A stretch of 64,000 nt of DNA from CBDCDJ01 sp965215355 (GTDB lineage: Bacteria > Deinococcota > Deinococci > Deinococcales > Trueperaceae), in contig CBDCDJ010000007.1 in assembly GCA_965215355.1 (NCBI GenBank), positions 1,798,001 to 1,862,000 on the forward strand. Direction: 5' to 3'. A program made the position numbers and the translations under genes. The notes beneath the pieces are model-generated. The model saw nothing but the letters and a program-made list of their open reading frames with translations, was not told the DNA's origin and did not search any database. Positions 41,805 through 50,037 of the stretch are shown one piece after another; position 1 is the first letter of the stretch; each line of letters opens with the position of its first letter.

Positions 41805-42074
41805 CTAGGACGACTCAGCAGCCTCCAACTCGGTCAACGTAAACGTCACGTCTTCCATCACCGGGTTGCTTAAAACGTTCGTGGCGACGTCTCGGAGCTG
41901 CGCCTCGAGTTCGCCGCGCTCGCCCGACAGGACGAGTTCGATGTGCTTGCCGACGCGCAGGTTCGACACGTTCGCGTGGCCCAAGCGCTTCAAGGTGTTC
42001 TCCACCGCGCGGCCCTGCGGGTCCAGGACGCTTCCCTTGATGGTCACGGTGACGACGGCTCTGAACTCAGGCAA
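41805..42074 (-). CDS. purS: FGAM synthase subunit PurS
   Basis: 89 aa. FRAVVTVTIKGSVLDPQGRAVENTLKRLG and VGKHIELVLSG match PurS, the small subunit that links PurL and PurQ in the FGAM synthase of purine synthesis. Probable TTG start inside the last codons of purC (8-bp overlap). purQ and purL do not follow. Confidence 0.9.
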   Translation of the reverse strand: MPEFRAVVTVTIKGSVLDPQGRAVENTLKRLGHANVSNLRVGKHIELVLSGERGELEAQLRDVATNVLSNPVMEDVTFTLTELEAAESS

Positions 42075-42786
42075 AGCTCTCCCCCATCACGCGGCGGTAG
42101 ACCTCGCGGTACGCCTCCTCGACCTTTCCTAAGTCGCGGCGGAAGCGGTCTTTGTCCATTTTCTCGCCCGTTTCTAGGTCCCACAAGCGGCAGGTGTCCG
42201 GGCTGATTTCGTCGGCCAGCACGATGTCGCCCGAAGGCAGGTGGCCGAACTCGAGCTTGAAGTCCACCAGGTCCAGCCCCAACTCGGCAAAGTAAGGCTC
42301 GAGGCCGTCGTTGACCGCGGCGGCGAGTTCGAACAGCGTTTCCAGTTCCTCCGGCGTGGCGAAACCCAGCGCCACCGCCGTCGCGTCGTTCATCGGCGGG
42401 TCGCCGAGGTCGTCCGACTTGTAACACCACTCGATGACGACGGGCTCGAGCGGCCTTCCTTCCTCGACCCCGTAGCGCTTGGCGAACGAGCCCGCCGCCT
42501 TGTTGCGCACCACGACCTCGACCGGGATAATCTCGACGGCCTTGACAAGTTGCTCTTGCTCGCTCAGCTTCTTGACAAAATGTGTAGGGACGCCCTCGTC
42601 CTCCAGCATCTCGAACACTTGCGCCGTGACCGCGTTGTTCACCGCGCCCTTGCCGGCAATCACCCCGCGTTTTTGGGCGTTGAAGGCGGTGGCGTCGTCT
42701 TTAAACTCGATAATGTAGCGGTCTGGGTCGTCGGTGGCGAAGACTTTTTTGGCCTTGCCCTCGTAGCGCTGCTCGAGCTTTTGCAC
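42067..42786 (-). CDS. purC: SAICAR synthetase
   Basis: 239 aa from GTG 42786, the normal size; the longer ORF to 42831 has no family counterpart. QRYEGKAKKVFATDDPDRYIIEFKDDATAF, KRGVIAGKGAVNN, EVVVRNKAAGSFAKRYG and DEISPDTCRLWD are PurC motifs. It joins CAIR with aspartate in purine synthesis. TATAGT 6 nt before GTG indicates a leaderless purCS transcript. Confidence 0.94.
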   Translation of the reverse strand: MQKLEQRYEGKAKKVFATDDPDRYIIEFKDDATAFNAQKRGVIAGKGAVNNAVTAQVFEMLEDEGVPTHFVKKLSEQEQLVKAVEIIPVEVVVRNKAAGSFAKRYGVEEGRPLEPVVIEWCYKSDDLGDPPMNDATAVALGFATPEELETLFELAAAVNDGLEPYFAELGLDLVDFKLEFGHLPSGDIVLADEISPDTCRLWDLETGEKMDKDRFRRDLGKVEEAYREVYRRVMGESFA

Positions 42787-42792
42787 ACTTCG

Positions 42793-42798
42793 ACTATA
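42793..42798 (-). promoter_or_regulatory. -10 box, leaderless purCS operon
   Basis: TATAGT read on the minus strand, 6 nt before GTG 42786. It supports this start. Confidence 0.6.
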
Positions 42799-42920
42799 CC
42801 AAGCCGCACCTGTTTCACATCGACACGTCACGCATCCGCTAAACTAGCCATACGTGAATAATCGGTGCCGAATTGGGACGATAAACCAAGCAACGGCAGG
42901 TTCGCTGAAAGTGAGCAAAG

Positions 42921-43550
42921 ATGGTAGCGTTTCAAGAACAAACTCGGCAGGTGGTTCTGCGTGACATCGGTTGGCAAACTTATCAAGCCATGCTTCGTGA
43001 CTTGGGCAACGAACGCACTGCGCGGCTGGCTTACGACAGAGGAACGTTAGAGATTGTCGTGCCGTCGGACGAGCACGAAATCATCAAGCATCTTTTGGAA
43101 CGCATCATCACTGCGCTGACGCTTGTGTTCAGCTTGAGCGTCAAGGGCGCAGGCTCAGTAACACTGAGCCGTGAAGACTTGCAAAGAAGCGTCGAACCCG
43201 ACGGCTGCTTTTACATTCAAAACGCCTTTCGAGTGCGGGGCAGACGTATCGACCTACTCACCGACCCACCGCCCGACCTCGTGCTCGAGGTCGATGTGAC
43301 CAGCCCCTCGAGCTACAAGATGACCATCTACGCTTCTCTGGGCGTGCCGGAAGTATGGGTTTGTATAGAGCGTAGCTTGAACATCTACGGCTTAAAAGAA
43401 GGGCGTTACGAGCGGCTCGAGCACAGCTTGGCTTTTCCGCAGGTGAGCGCAGAGCGCGTGACTGATTGGTTGGCTCAGGGCGAAACCGAAGACGACAACA
43501 CGGTCGTGCGGGCTTTGCAGGCGTGGGTGCAGGCTTTGGGGAAGAGCTGA
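42921..43550 (+). CDS. Uma2-family (DUF820) PD-(D/E)XK protein
   Basis: 209 aa. RTARLAYDRGTLEIVVPSDEHE, VEPDGCFYI, and PPPDLVLEVDVTSPS give the Uma2 D...ExD core. It is the second Uma2 gene of the window but is only distantly similar to the one at 31408. Single gene, divergent from purC. Function unknown. Confidence 0.85.
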   Translation: MVAFQEQTRQVVLRDIGWQTYQAMLRDLGNERTARLAYDRGTLEIVVPSDEHEIIKHLLERIITALTLVFSLSVKGAGSVTLSREDLQRSVEPDGCFYIQNAFRVRGRRIDLLTDPPPDLVLEVDVTSPSSYKMTIYASLGVPEVWVCIERSLNIYGLKEGRYERLEHSLAFPQVSAERVTDWLAQGETEDDNTVVRALQAWVQALGKS

Positions 43551-43560
43551 GAACTTCTCT

Positions 43561-43974
43561 TTACAACGATTTGATGAAAAGAATCTCGAGGGCTTCACCG
43601 GGCAACAACAGCGCGCCGCTGTCAATGTAGGCCAGCTTCCGGTAAAAATGCTGTGCCGACTCGTCTGCAAGCGTAGAGGTCATGACGCTGGCGTGTCCCG
43701 CCTGCCGCAGCACGTCTTCCCAGTGCGTCACCAGACGTTTACCCAAGCCCCGACGCCGGTAGGATTCCTCAATTCTCAACAGATTCATGAAGGGAATTTG
43801 GTCCCAAAAGTAGTTCCAGCGCAAAACGCCGACGACCTGCTCACCGTCACACGCGACGAGCACTTCTGCACTCCTCAACTTCATCTTCAACTGCTGTTCT
43901 GAGAGATGAGGGTCAAGCTTGACGACACCCTCAAAATCGTGCTCGGCAGCCAACCTAAAGCGGACATCACTCAT
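43561..43974 (-). CDS. GNAT-family N-acetyltransferase
   Basis: 137 aa. NLLRIEESYRRRGLGKRLVTHWE is the acetyl-CoA-binding motif A (RRxGLG), followed by ADESAQHFYRKLAY. The substrate is unknown. Its ATG overlaps the purB stop as ATGA, so it is the last gene of the purB operon. Confidence 0.85.
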   Translation of the reverse strand: MSDVRFRLAAEHDFEGVVKLDPHLSEQQLKMKLRSAEVLVACDGEQVVGVLRWNYFWDQIPFMNLLRIEESYRRRGLGKRLVTHWEDVLRQAGHASVMTSTLADESAQHFYRKLAYIDSGALLLPGEALEILFIKSL

Positions 43975-45275
43975 AAACCGAACCTTTCATAAACAGCGTC
44001 GACATACCGCAAATACCAACCCACGTCGAACGCCGCCGCCAACTCGTCCTCGGTCAGCGGGCTGTCCGAGTCGGCGTGGAGGAGGTCTTTCAGCGGGGTT
44101 TGCGTCTCCCAACTTTTCAAGCTGTTGCGCTGCACGAGGTCGTACGCCGCCTCGCGCATCAGCCCTTTTTCTATGAGCAGATGGAGCACCCGTTGCGAAT
44201 GGACGAGGCCGTGCAGGGCGTCCAAATTTTTTTGCATGTTCTCGGGATAAACGACGAGGTTTTCGACGACACGGGTCAAGCGGCGCGTGGCGTAGCTCGC
44301 CAAGCTCGTGGTGTCGGGCAAAATCACCCGCTCGACCGACGAGTGGCTGATGTCGCGCTCGTGCCACAGGGCGACGTTTTCCAAGGCAGCTTGTAAATTG
44401 CTCCGCATCAACCGAGCCAAGCCGGAAATATTTTCCGAAGCAATCGGGTTTTTTTTATGCGGCATCGAGGACGAACCCGTTTGGCCCTTGCTGAAACCCT
44501 CTTGCGCCTCGCGCACCTCGGTGCGTTGCAGGTGGCGGATTTCGACGGCGATTTTCTCCAGCGTCGTGCCCAGAATCGCCAGCGCGCTCATCAACTCGGC
44601 GTGGCGGTCTCGAGCCACGGTCTGGTTCGTCACCGGGTCGATGCTGAGCCCGAGTTTGTCGGCCACGAACGCTTCGACCTCGGGCGGCACGTGGGCGTAA
44701 GTGCCCACCGAGCCGGAGAGCATGACGACGGAAACCGCTTCTTTGGCGAGCTCGAGCCGCCCCAAATCCCGCAGCGCCGCGGCGTAAAAGTTCAAAAACT
44801 TTACTCCGAAAGTCATCGGCTCGGCGTGAATGCCGTGGGTGCGGCCGATGCAGGAGGTGTGCTTGTAGGCTACGGCTTTTTCTTTCAGCGCGTCGGCGAG
44901 CGCGCGCACGTCGGTCAGAATCAGCTCTACGGCCTGCCTCAGAATCAAGTTTTGGGCCGAGTCCACCACGTCGGTGCTCGTCAGGCCCAGGTGGATGTAT
45001 TTGGCGTCCTCGCCGACGCGCTCGGTGAGCGCCCTCGTAAAAGCGACGATGTCGTGCCGGGTGACGGCCTCGATTTCGGCGACGCGCGTAGCAAAGGCGT
45101 CGTCGAGGGGCATGTCCCTAAGTTGCTCGAGGATGCGCGCGGCGGTGCCCGCAGGGACTTCGCCCAGACGTTCCCAGGCCTCGAGCGCGGCGAGTTCCAC
45201 GGTGAGCCAGGTGCGGTACTTGTTCGTCTCGCTCCACAAGGCTGCGAAGTCGGGAGGGGTATAGCGGTCAATCAT
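43971..45275 (-). CDS. purB: adenylosuccinate lyase
   Basis: 434 aa. The signature GSSSMPHKKNPIASEN, HIHLGLTSTDVVDSAQN and GRTHGIHAEP place it in PurB of the fumarase superfamily. It cleaves SAICAR and adenylosuccinate to fumarate plus AICAR or AMP. Its ATG overlaps the HEPN gene stop (ATGA), so an essential purine enzyme sits downstream of an MNT/HEPN module in the same transcript. Confidence 0.95.
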   Translation of the reverse strand: MIDRYTPPDFAALWSETNKYRTWLTVELAALEAWERLGEVPAGTAARILEQLRDMPLDDAFATRVAEIEAVTRHDIVAFTRALTERVGEDAKYIHLGLTSTDVVDSAQNLILRQAVELILTDVRALADALKEKAVAYKHTSCIGRTHGIHAEPMTFGVKFLNFYAAALRDLGRLELAKEAVSVVMLSGSVGTYAHVPPEVEAFVADKLGLSIDPVTNQTVARDRHAELMSALAILGTTLEKIAVEIRHLQRTEVREAQEGFSKGQTGSSSMPHKKNPIASENISGLARLMRSNLQAALENVALWHERDISHSSVERVILPDTTSLASYATRRLTRVVENLVVYPENMQKNLDALHGLVHSQRVLHLLIEKGLMREAAYDLVQRNSLKSWETQTPLKDLLHADSDSPLTEDELAAAFDVGWYLRYVDAVYERFGL

Positions 45276-45685
45276 GGGTGCGTTTCCGGGGGCAATGCGG
45301 ACAGCACGAACTGGTAAAAGTCTGATGCAGCATTAAACACAGTGTCGAACTCTTCTCGAGACGGCTCCGCGCTAACGAAGTCGTCAACATAGCGAAACTT
45401 GGTTGCGTAGGGCGTAAGCTGTTCAGCGACTGTTATCCAAGCAAAAAACTCCTTTTCAAACGGAAGCGCTGTATCAACCAACTTTGTAACATCATGCGTC
45501 TTTTGGGCACGTTGATTGTGAAAGACCAAAAAACCTTTTACAGCTTTTTCAGCAGCTTGCTGACAGTGGTAAAGTGCCACGCTCAAATAGGGTTCGGAAG
45601 ACTGAGCCAGAACGCGTGCAGCGCCTAAGTCTTGAGAGGCGCGCTCGAGCCAAGCTGCGACGAACTGACGCTTGGCTTCGTCCAC
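45272..45685 (-). CDS. HEPN-domain protein, toxin of MNT/HEPN pair
   Basis: 137 aa, GTG start. WLERASQDLGAARVL, YHCQQAAEKAVKGFLVF and RAQKTHDV (Rx4H: R59, H64) are HEPN features; the RX4HXY form of HepT is not present because H64 is followed by D-V. HEPN proteins of these pairs are ribonucleases silenced by the nucleotidyltransferase partner. The start overlaps that partner's 3' end by 61 bp. Confidence 0.85.
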   Translation of the reverse strand: MDEAKRQFVAAWLERASQDLGAARVLAQSSEPYLSVALYHCQQAAEKAVKGFLVFHNQRAQKTHDVTKLVDTALPFEKEFFAWITVAEQLTPYATKFRYVDDFVSAEPSREEFDTVFNAASDFYQFVLSALPPETHP

Positions 45686-45996
45686 AAAAGCCTCCCTTCA
45701 TCCAAAACTTGGCTGATGAGGGAAGCGTAAACTCGCCTTGCGAAAGCTACCTCGGCGGTCGTTCGCACCAGAACATCCTTCGCGATTTCAAGGTCACCTA
45801 ACGCATGATGGGCTTGTTGCGCCCGCTGAGCAGGACTGAGGTCGCTGCCTGAAACGATGACGAGCAAGTCGAGGTCGCTGTCCTGAGTCGGCTCGCCCCA
45901 AGCGTGCGACCCGAACAGGTAGACGGCCTCGGGCGCAAATTCGTCAACCAAGCACCGCGTCACCTCGTTTAAAAGTTCTTCGGGGAGCTGTTTCAC
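45625..45996 (-). CDS. minimal nucleotidyltransferase (MNT) antitoxin
   Basis: 123 aa from GTG 45996; the longer frame to 46107 is a shadow. VYLFGSHAWGEPTQDSDLDLLVIV carries G29-S30 and the metal-binding D41 and D43 of the pol-beta superfamily. Such MNTs modify HEPN partners by (oligo)AMPylation. The GTG lies 4 bp after the ornithine-cyclodeaminase-like stop. An unusually long 3' overlap with the HEPN gene suggests an extended C-terminus. Confidence 0.85.
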   Translation of the reverse strand: MKQLPEELLNEVTRCLVDEFAPEAVYLFGSHAWGEPTQDSDLDLLVIVSGSDLSPAQRAQQAHHALGDLEIAKDVLVRTTAEVAFARRVYASLISQVLDEGRLLWTKPSVSSSQLGSSAPLKT

Positions 45997-46000
45997 GCTT

Positions 46001-46939
46001 CTATTGTGCCATAGCCAACAACAACTTTGCGACGACGAGGTCTTCCAGAGCCAGCCCCACCGACTTGAACAGCGTGGTGCGCTGCGGTCCCTGCCGACCG
46101 GCCTCACCTGTCACAAGGGCTGCCAAATCGCCGTAGACGAGGTCGAACGACCAGCCCTGCGCCTGCGCCTGAATGAGGTCGCCGGCCTCGTTCAGGCAAG
46201 CCTCCAAATCATCCACGAACACGTCGGCGCGCTTGACGGTATCCGCGTCGGCCTCGGCCATGTCGGGCGTGAACGCGCCGACGAGGTCGAGGTGCTGGCC
46301 GTTATGAAGCCAGTCGCCCTTAAGAACCGGTTTCTTGGCGGTGGTGGCGACGGTGACGACATCGGCCTGGGCTACGGCCGCGGCCAAGTCGGGCGCTACG
46401 GCGACCTGTGGCGTGAAACCCGAACCTTCAAAACGAGCTTCGAGGTCGGCGGCGGTCGCTTCGGCTCTTTCGGCATTTCGCCCCCACACCAAAACAGTTT
46501 TGTAAGGACGAACCTGCAAATGCGCCTCGCCCAACCACGGTGCCAGCGAACCGGTGCCGACGACGAGAAGGGTTTCGGCCCGTGAGGGCGCGAGGTACTT
46601 GGCCGCGAGCGCCGACACGGCGGCGGTGCGGAAGCGCGTCAGCAGTGTGGCGTCGCAGGCCAAGGTGGGCGTGCCGGTCGGGTCGAACAGGGTGTACCAG
46701 GCTTGGACGCTCTCTTTGCCGCGGCTCGGGTTGTTCGGCATGACCGAGACTTGTTTGACGCCGAACCAACCCGCACGGTCGGCGCAGGGCATCGTCAGGA
46801 GCGTGCCCTGGGGGACGTTCAGAGCGACGCGTTCGGGCATCTGAAAGCTGGCTCGAGCCTTGAACGCTTTTTCGAGCGCCGCCAGCCCCGCGGTCCAACT
46901 CAAACGCTTTTCGACCTCGTCGTTCGTCAAAACTTCCAC
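46001..46939 (-). CDS. ornithine cyclodeaminase/mu-crystallin family protein
   Basis: 312 aa. MPERVALNVPQGTLLTMPC, a Rossmann segment VVGTGSLAPWLGEAHL, and DLVGAFTPDMAEAD.DTVKRADVFVDD fit the OCD/mu-crystallin family. Members are ornithine cyclodeaminases, ketimine reductases or imino-acid dehydrogenases; I cannot choose. GTG start with TAAAGT 6 nt upstream. It heads the operon OCD-MNT-HEPN-purB-GNAT. Confidence 0.85.
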   Translation of the reverse strand: MEVLTNDEVEKRLSWTAGLAALEKAFKARASFQMPERVALNVPQGTLLTMPCADRAGWFGVKQVSVMPNNPSRGKESVQAWYTLFDPTGTPTLACDATLLTRFRTAAVSALAAKYLAPSRAETLLVVGTGSLAPWLGEAHLQVRPYKTVLVWGRNAERAEATAADLEARFEGSGFTPQVAVAPDLAAAVAQADVVTVATTAKKPVLKGDWLHNGQHLDLVGAFTPDMAEADADTVKRADVFVDDLEACLNEAGDLIQAQAQGWSFDLVYGDLAALVTGEAGRQGPQRTTLFKSVGLALEDLVVAKLLLAMAQ

Positions 46940-46945
46940 AGCCTC

Positions 46946-46951
46946 ACTTTA
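46946..46951 (-). promoter_or_regulatory. -10 box, leaderless OCD-MNT-HEPN-purB-GNAT operon
   Basis: TAAAGT read on the minus strand, 6 nt before GTG 46939. Confidence 0.5.
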
Positions 46952-46985
46952 CCCCTCAAATCAGGTCGGGAGGACGAACCGACGG

Positions 46986-46991
46986 TATACT
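46986..46991 (+). promoter_or_regulatory. -10 box upstream of the PHP gene
   Basis: TATACT, followed by GAAGAGGAG and ATG 47013. This transcript would have a short leader with a ribosome-binding site, unlike its leaderless divergent neighbour. Confidence 0.5.
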
Positions 46992-47012
46992 TTGGAAGAG
47001 GAGTTTCGACCT

Positions 47013-47744
47013 ATGGCTGCAACCGAACCTAAAACCATGCGCCTCGACCTGCACTGTCACAGCGAGGCGTCCGCCGACTGCGTGACGCCGCTCTCGAGCT
47101 TTCCGGCCCGCTGCCGGGCGCGCGGCATCCGCGTCCAGGCGATTACCGACCACAACGAGGTCTGGGGGGCACAAAAACTGCAGGAGATGGTCGCGAACAG
47201 CGGCGCTGGAGACCTCACCATCATCGTCGGCGAGGAGGTCTCGACGCGCGAGGGCGAAATCGTCGGCTTGTTTTTGAACGAAAAAATTCCGGCGGGCCTG
47301 AGCCCGGAAGAAACCGTCGCGGCCGTCAAAGACCAGGGCGGGCTGGTGCTGCTGCCGCACGGCTTCGACCCGCTCAAACGCCACCGCCTGAAGCCCGAAG
47401 CTTTGGAGCGTGTGGCCGACAGCATAGACATCGTCGAGGTGTTCAACGCGCGCATCTCGAGGCGCAAGTGGAACTTGGCGGGCAGCACCTGGGCGGCGAC
47501 CCACGGCAAACCTGAATCGGCCGGCTCGGACGCGCACACGGTCAGAGACATCGGCAGCGCCTGGGTCGAAGCGCCGTTGCGGGCGGTTCATACGCCGCAG
47601 GACTTGCTCTCAGTCTTGAGTGACACCGCAAGCGAGGTCGACGGCGAGTGGACCCACCCGGCCGTCGCCCTCGTCTACAAGGGCTGGACGTTTGCGCTCG
47701 ACGGCGTGCGTAAGGTCGCTTCACGTGGGGTTCCTTCAAGCTGA
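47013..47744 (+). CDS. PHP-domain phosphoesterase
   Basis: 243 aa from ATG 47013 with GAGGAG 9 nt upstream; an in-frame extension to 46860 is not used. LDLHCHSEAS, AITDHNEVWG, HGFDP and SAGSDAH are the metal-binding motifs of the PHP superfamily, which includes 5'-3' RNA/DNA phosphatases (RNase AM-like) and histidinol phosphatases. The stop overlaps the endonuclease V start by one base, hinting at a repair-related role. Confidence 0.85.
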   Translation: MAATEPKTMRLDLHCHSEASADCVTPLSSFPARCRARGIRVQAITDHNEVWGAQKLQEMVANSGAGDLTIIVGEEVSTREGEIVGLFLNEKIPAGLSPEETVAAVKDQGGLVLLPHGFDPLKRHRLKPEALERVADSIDIVEVFNARISRRKWNLAGSTWAATHGKPESAGSDAHTVRDIGSAWVEAPLRAVHTPQDLLSVLSDTASEVDGEWTHPAVALVYKGWTFALDGVRKVASRGVPSS

Positions 47745-48442
47745 TGCGACCACCGCTGTTGCCCAAGCCTGAAGACCTAGCCGCGGCCGGGAGAATTCAG
47801 CGTGAACTGGCCGGACGGGTCGTCCTCGAGGGAGACTTGAAACACGTCAAAACCCTCGCCGCCCTGGACGCCTCCGTCAAACAGGGCGAGGCGCTCGTCG
47901 GGGTGGCCGTGCTGTGGGACCTCGAGGCCGAAGACGTGCTCGAGGTCGGCGCGGCTGCCGTGGCCGCGGACGAGGTTTTTCCCTACGTGCCGGGCTTTTT
48001 GTCGTTCCGCGAAGCGCCCGTGTACTTAGCGGCGTTGGCGCAGTTGTCCCGCGAACCCACCCTGCTCCTTGTGGACGGGCAGGGCGTGGCGCACCCGCGG
48101 GGGCTCGGCATCGCCGCGCACTTGGGTGTTCACCTCGACATGCCGAGCGTCGGTGTGGCGAAAAGTCGCTTGTACGGTAAGCAAGAAGGTGAGTTGGCCG
48201 AGGCGGCGGGCGGCGCTGCGTCACTCGTCGGCAAAGGCGAGCAAGTCGGCTGGGTATACCGCTCGAGAACCGGGGTCAAACCGCTCTACGTGTCACCGGG
48301 ACACCGGGTGAGCATGGCCGAAACGCTGCGCTTTGTGCAAAGCTTGCCCGGCAAGACGAAACTTCCCGAGCCTTTGAAGCGGGCGCACGCATTCGCCGGG
48401 AAAGCGCGCAAGGAAGGGTTGACGGGGCGGCTCGAGCCCTAG
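47744..48442 (+). CDS. nfi: endonuclease V
   Basis: 232 aa. LAALDASVKQGEALVGVAVL (catalytic Asp region), YVPGFLSFREAP, LLVDGQGVAHPRGLGIAAHLGV and KPLYVSPGHRVS are endonuclease V motifs. It nicks DNA next to deaminated purines (inosine). Cotranscribed with the PHP gene. Confidence 0.93.
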   Translation: MRPPLLPKPEDLAAAGRIQRELAGRVVLEGDLKHVKTLAALDASVKQGEALVGVAVLWDLEAEDVLEVGAAAVAADEVFPYVPGFLSFREAPVYLAALAQLSREPTLLLVDGQGVAHPRGLGIAAHLGVHLDMPSVGVAKSRLYGKQEGELAEAAGGAASLVGKGEQVGWVYRSRTGVKPLYVSPGHRVSMAETLRFVQSLPGKTKLPEPLKRAHAFAGKARKEGLTGRLEP

Positions 48443-48576
48443 CTCAGGTTCGTCAAAAATACCAAAACGCACGCCTTGAACAGCGCCCTAGGTCGTTTGC
48501 CGAAGAAATTTTTCGTGAATCGTGTACAGCTTGCCAAAAGGACGACCACGAAGTCAAAGGGTGAAGGCGGTCTGAA

Positions 48577-48606
48577 TTGCTCTTCACCGAGCGCTCGTGA
48601 TACGCT
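48577..48606 (+). promoter_or_regulatory. candidate promoter of the sugar operon
   Basis: TTGCTC (48577-48582), 18 bp, TACGCT (48601-48606). It would start transcription near 48613, on top of the first AAACGTTT site, leaving a ~130-nt leader. Confidence 0.5.
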
Positions 48607-48610
48607 GGCG

Positions 48611-48711
48611 CAAACGTTTTAAGGTGGAACAAGCTCGACGCAACCCCTGGGTTGTTGCGCTCGTTCGGCCGCAAGCGTCACCCGAAACCGGGCGCGCGGC
48701 AAAAACGTTTG
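48611..48711 (+). promoter_or_regulatory. pair of LacI-type operator-like sites
   Basis: CAAACGTTTT (48611-48620) and its exact reverse complement AAAACGTTTG (48702-48711), each centred on AAACGTTT, the CG-centred palindrome typical of LacI/GalR-family operators. One overlaps the expected transcription start; the other lies 30 bp before the first gene. No LacI-family regulator is encoded in the window. Confidence 0.45.
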
Positions 48712-48740
48712 TTCGAAGGAGCAAGTTCAAAGGAGGAAGC

Positions 48741-49997
48741 ATGAAACGAATCGGTTTACTGGTCGCCCTGTTCGCCATTCTCTCGGTCACCTTAGCCCAA
48801 ACGGAACTCGTGGTCTTTATCGGCAGCCGCGAAGACCCCGACCTGATGCAGAGCCTGCTCGACGAGTTCAATGCCGAACACCCCGACATCACCGCGCGCT
48901 ACGAGGTCGGCGGCAACACGTCGGAAGTGCAGCAGCAGTACCTCAACACGGTGTTGACCTCGCAGAGCGGCGACATCGACGTGTTCTTGGTCGACGTGGT
49001 GCGCCCGGCGCAGTACGCCGCCGCGGGCTGGGCCACGCCGCTCAACGATTACTACGCGAGTGAAGACGAGATGATGAGCGCCTTGGAGGACTTTTTGCCC
49101 GGCCCGGTCGAGGCCGACCTCATCGACGGCACACTGTGGGCGCTGCCCGCCTACACCGACGCGCAGTTTTTGTACTACCGCCAAGACCTGCTCGACAAGT
49201 ACGGCTTCGAGCCGCCCCAAACCTGGGAAGAGTTGAAGACGCAGGCGCAAGAAATTCTCGAGGGTGAGGCCGACCCGACCCTGCAGGGTTTCAGCTATCA
49301 GGGCGCGGCCATCGAAGGGGCGAACTGCACCTTTTTGGAGCCGCTCTGGACCGCCGGCGGCAACTGGCGCGACGAGGAAGGCAACATCACCGTGGACAGC
49401 CCCGAAGGAATGCAGGTGATGGACTGGTACGACGAAACCCTGTCGTCCGGCATCACCAAGCCGAACATCGCCGAGACCGGCACCGACGACAGCCGCTCGG
49501 AGTTTCAAGCGGGCGACGTGGTGTTCATGCTCAACTGGGGCTACGCCTGGGGCCGCGCGCAAAACGACGAGGACTCTCAGGTCAAAGGCAACGTCGGCGT
49601 CGCGCCGCTGCCGGTGTTCGGCGACAACGAGTCGGCTACTTGCATCGGCGGTTGGCAGTGGGTCATCAACAACTACAGCGACAACAAGGACGCCGCGTTC
49701 GAGTTGATCGAGTTTCTCTCGAGCCCCGAAGCCCAACGCCGTTTCGCCGTCGAAGCGAGCCGCATCCCGGCTCGGGCGAGCCTTTACGAAGACGAGACCG
49801 TCCTGGAAGCCGCGCCGTACTTCGGCGAGTTCTTCGACGTGATTAAAAACGCCCGCTCGCGCCCGGTCACGCCGCGCTACGACGAGGTGTCCGAACTCAT
49901 CCGCACGACCATGAACTCCTTTTTGGCCCGCTCGCTGACCGGCGACGAAGCCCTGCAGCAGATGCAGGTCGGCCTGGAAGACATCTTCAACGAGTAG
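48741..49997 (+). CDS. sugar ABC transporter substrate-binding protein
   Basis: 418 aa from ATG 48741 (AGGAGG 4 nt upstream). A signal peptide ends at about residue 20 (LSVTLAQ). The mature protein has the family-1 solute-binding pattern: LVVFIGSREDPDLMQSLLDEFNAEHPDI, DVFLVDVVRPAQYAAAGW, WALPAYTDAQFLYYR, and GGWQWVINNYSDNKDAAFELIEFLSSPEAQ. It captures an unidentified sugar outside the cell for the two permeases. The ATPase gene is absent and is probably a shared MsmK-type subunit. Confidence 0.92.
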   Translation: MKRIGLLVALFAILSVTLAQTELVVFIGSREDPDLMQSLLDEFNAEHPDITARYEVGGNTSEVQQQYLNTVLTSQSGDIDVFLVDVVRPAQYAAAGWATPLNDYYASEDEMMSALEDFLPGPVEADLIDGTLWALPAYTDAQFLYYRQDLLDKYGFEPPQTWEELKTQAQEILEGEADPTLQGFSYQGAAIEGANCTFLEPLWTAGGNWRDEEGNITVDSPEGMQVMDWYDETLSSGITKPNIAETGTDDSRSEFQAGDVVFMLNWGYAWGRAQNDEDSQVKGNVGVAPLPVFGDNESATCIGGWQWVINNYSDNKDAAFELIEFLSSPEAQRRFAVEASRIPARASLYEDETVLEAAPYFGEFFDVIKNARSRPVTPRYDEVSELIRTTMNSFLARSLTGDEALQQMQVGLEDIFNE

Positions 49998-50004
49998 CAC
50001 GCAC

Positions 50005-50037
50005 GGGGGCGGGTTTGAAACCCGCCCCCTTATTTTT
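50005..50037 (+). terminator. hairpin plus T-run between binding protein and permease
   Basis: GGGGGCGGGTTT, 1-nt centre, AAACCCGCCCCC (50005-50029), then TTATTTTT directly against the permease ATG at 50038. It probably reduces transcription into the permeases or protects the upstream message. Confidence 0.75.
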
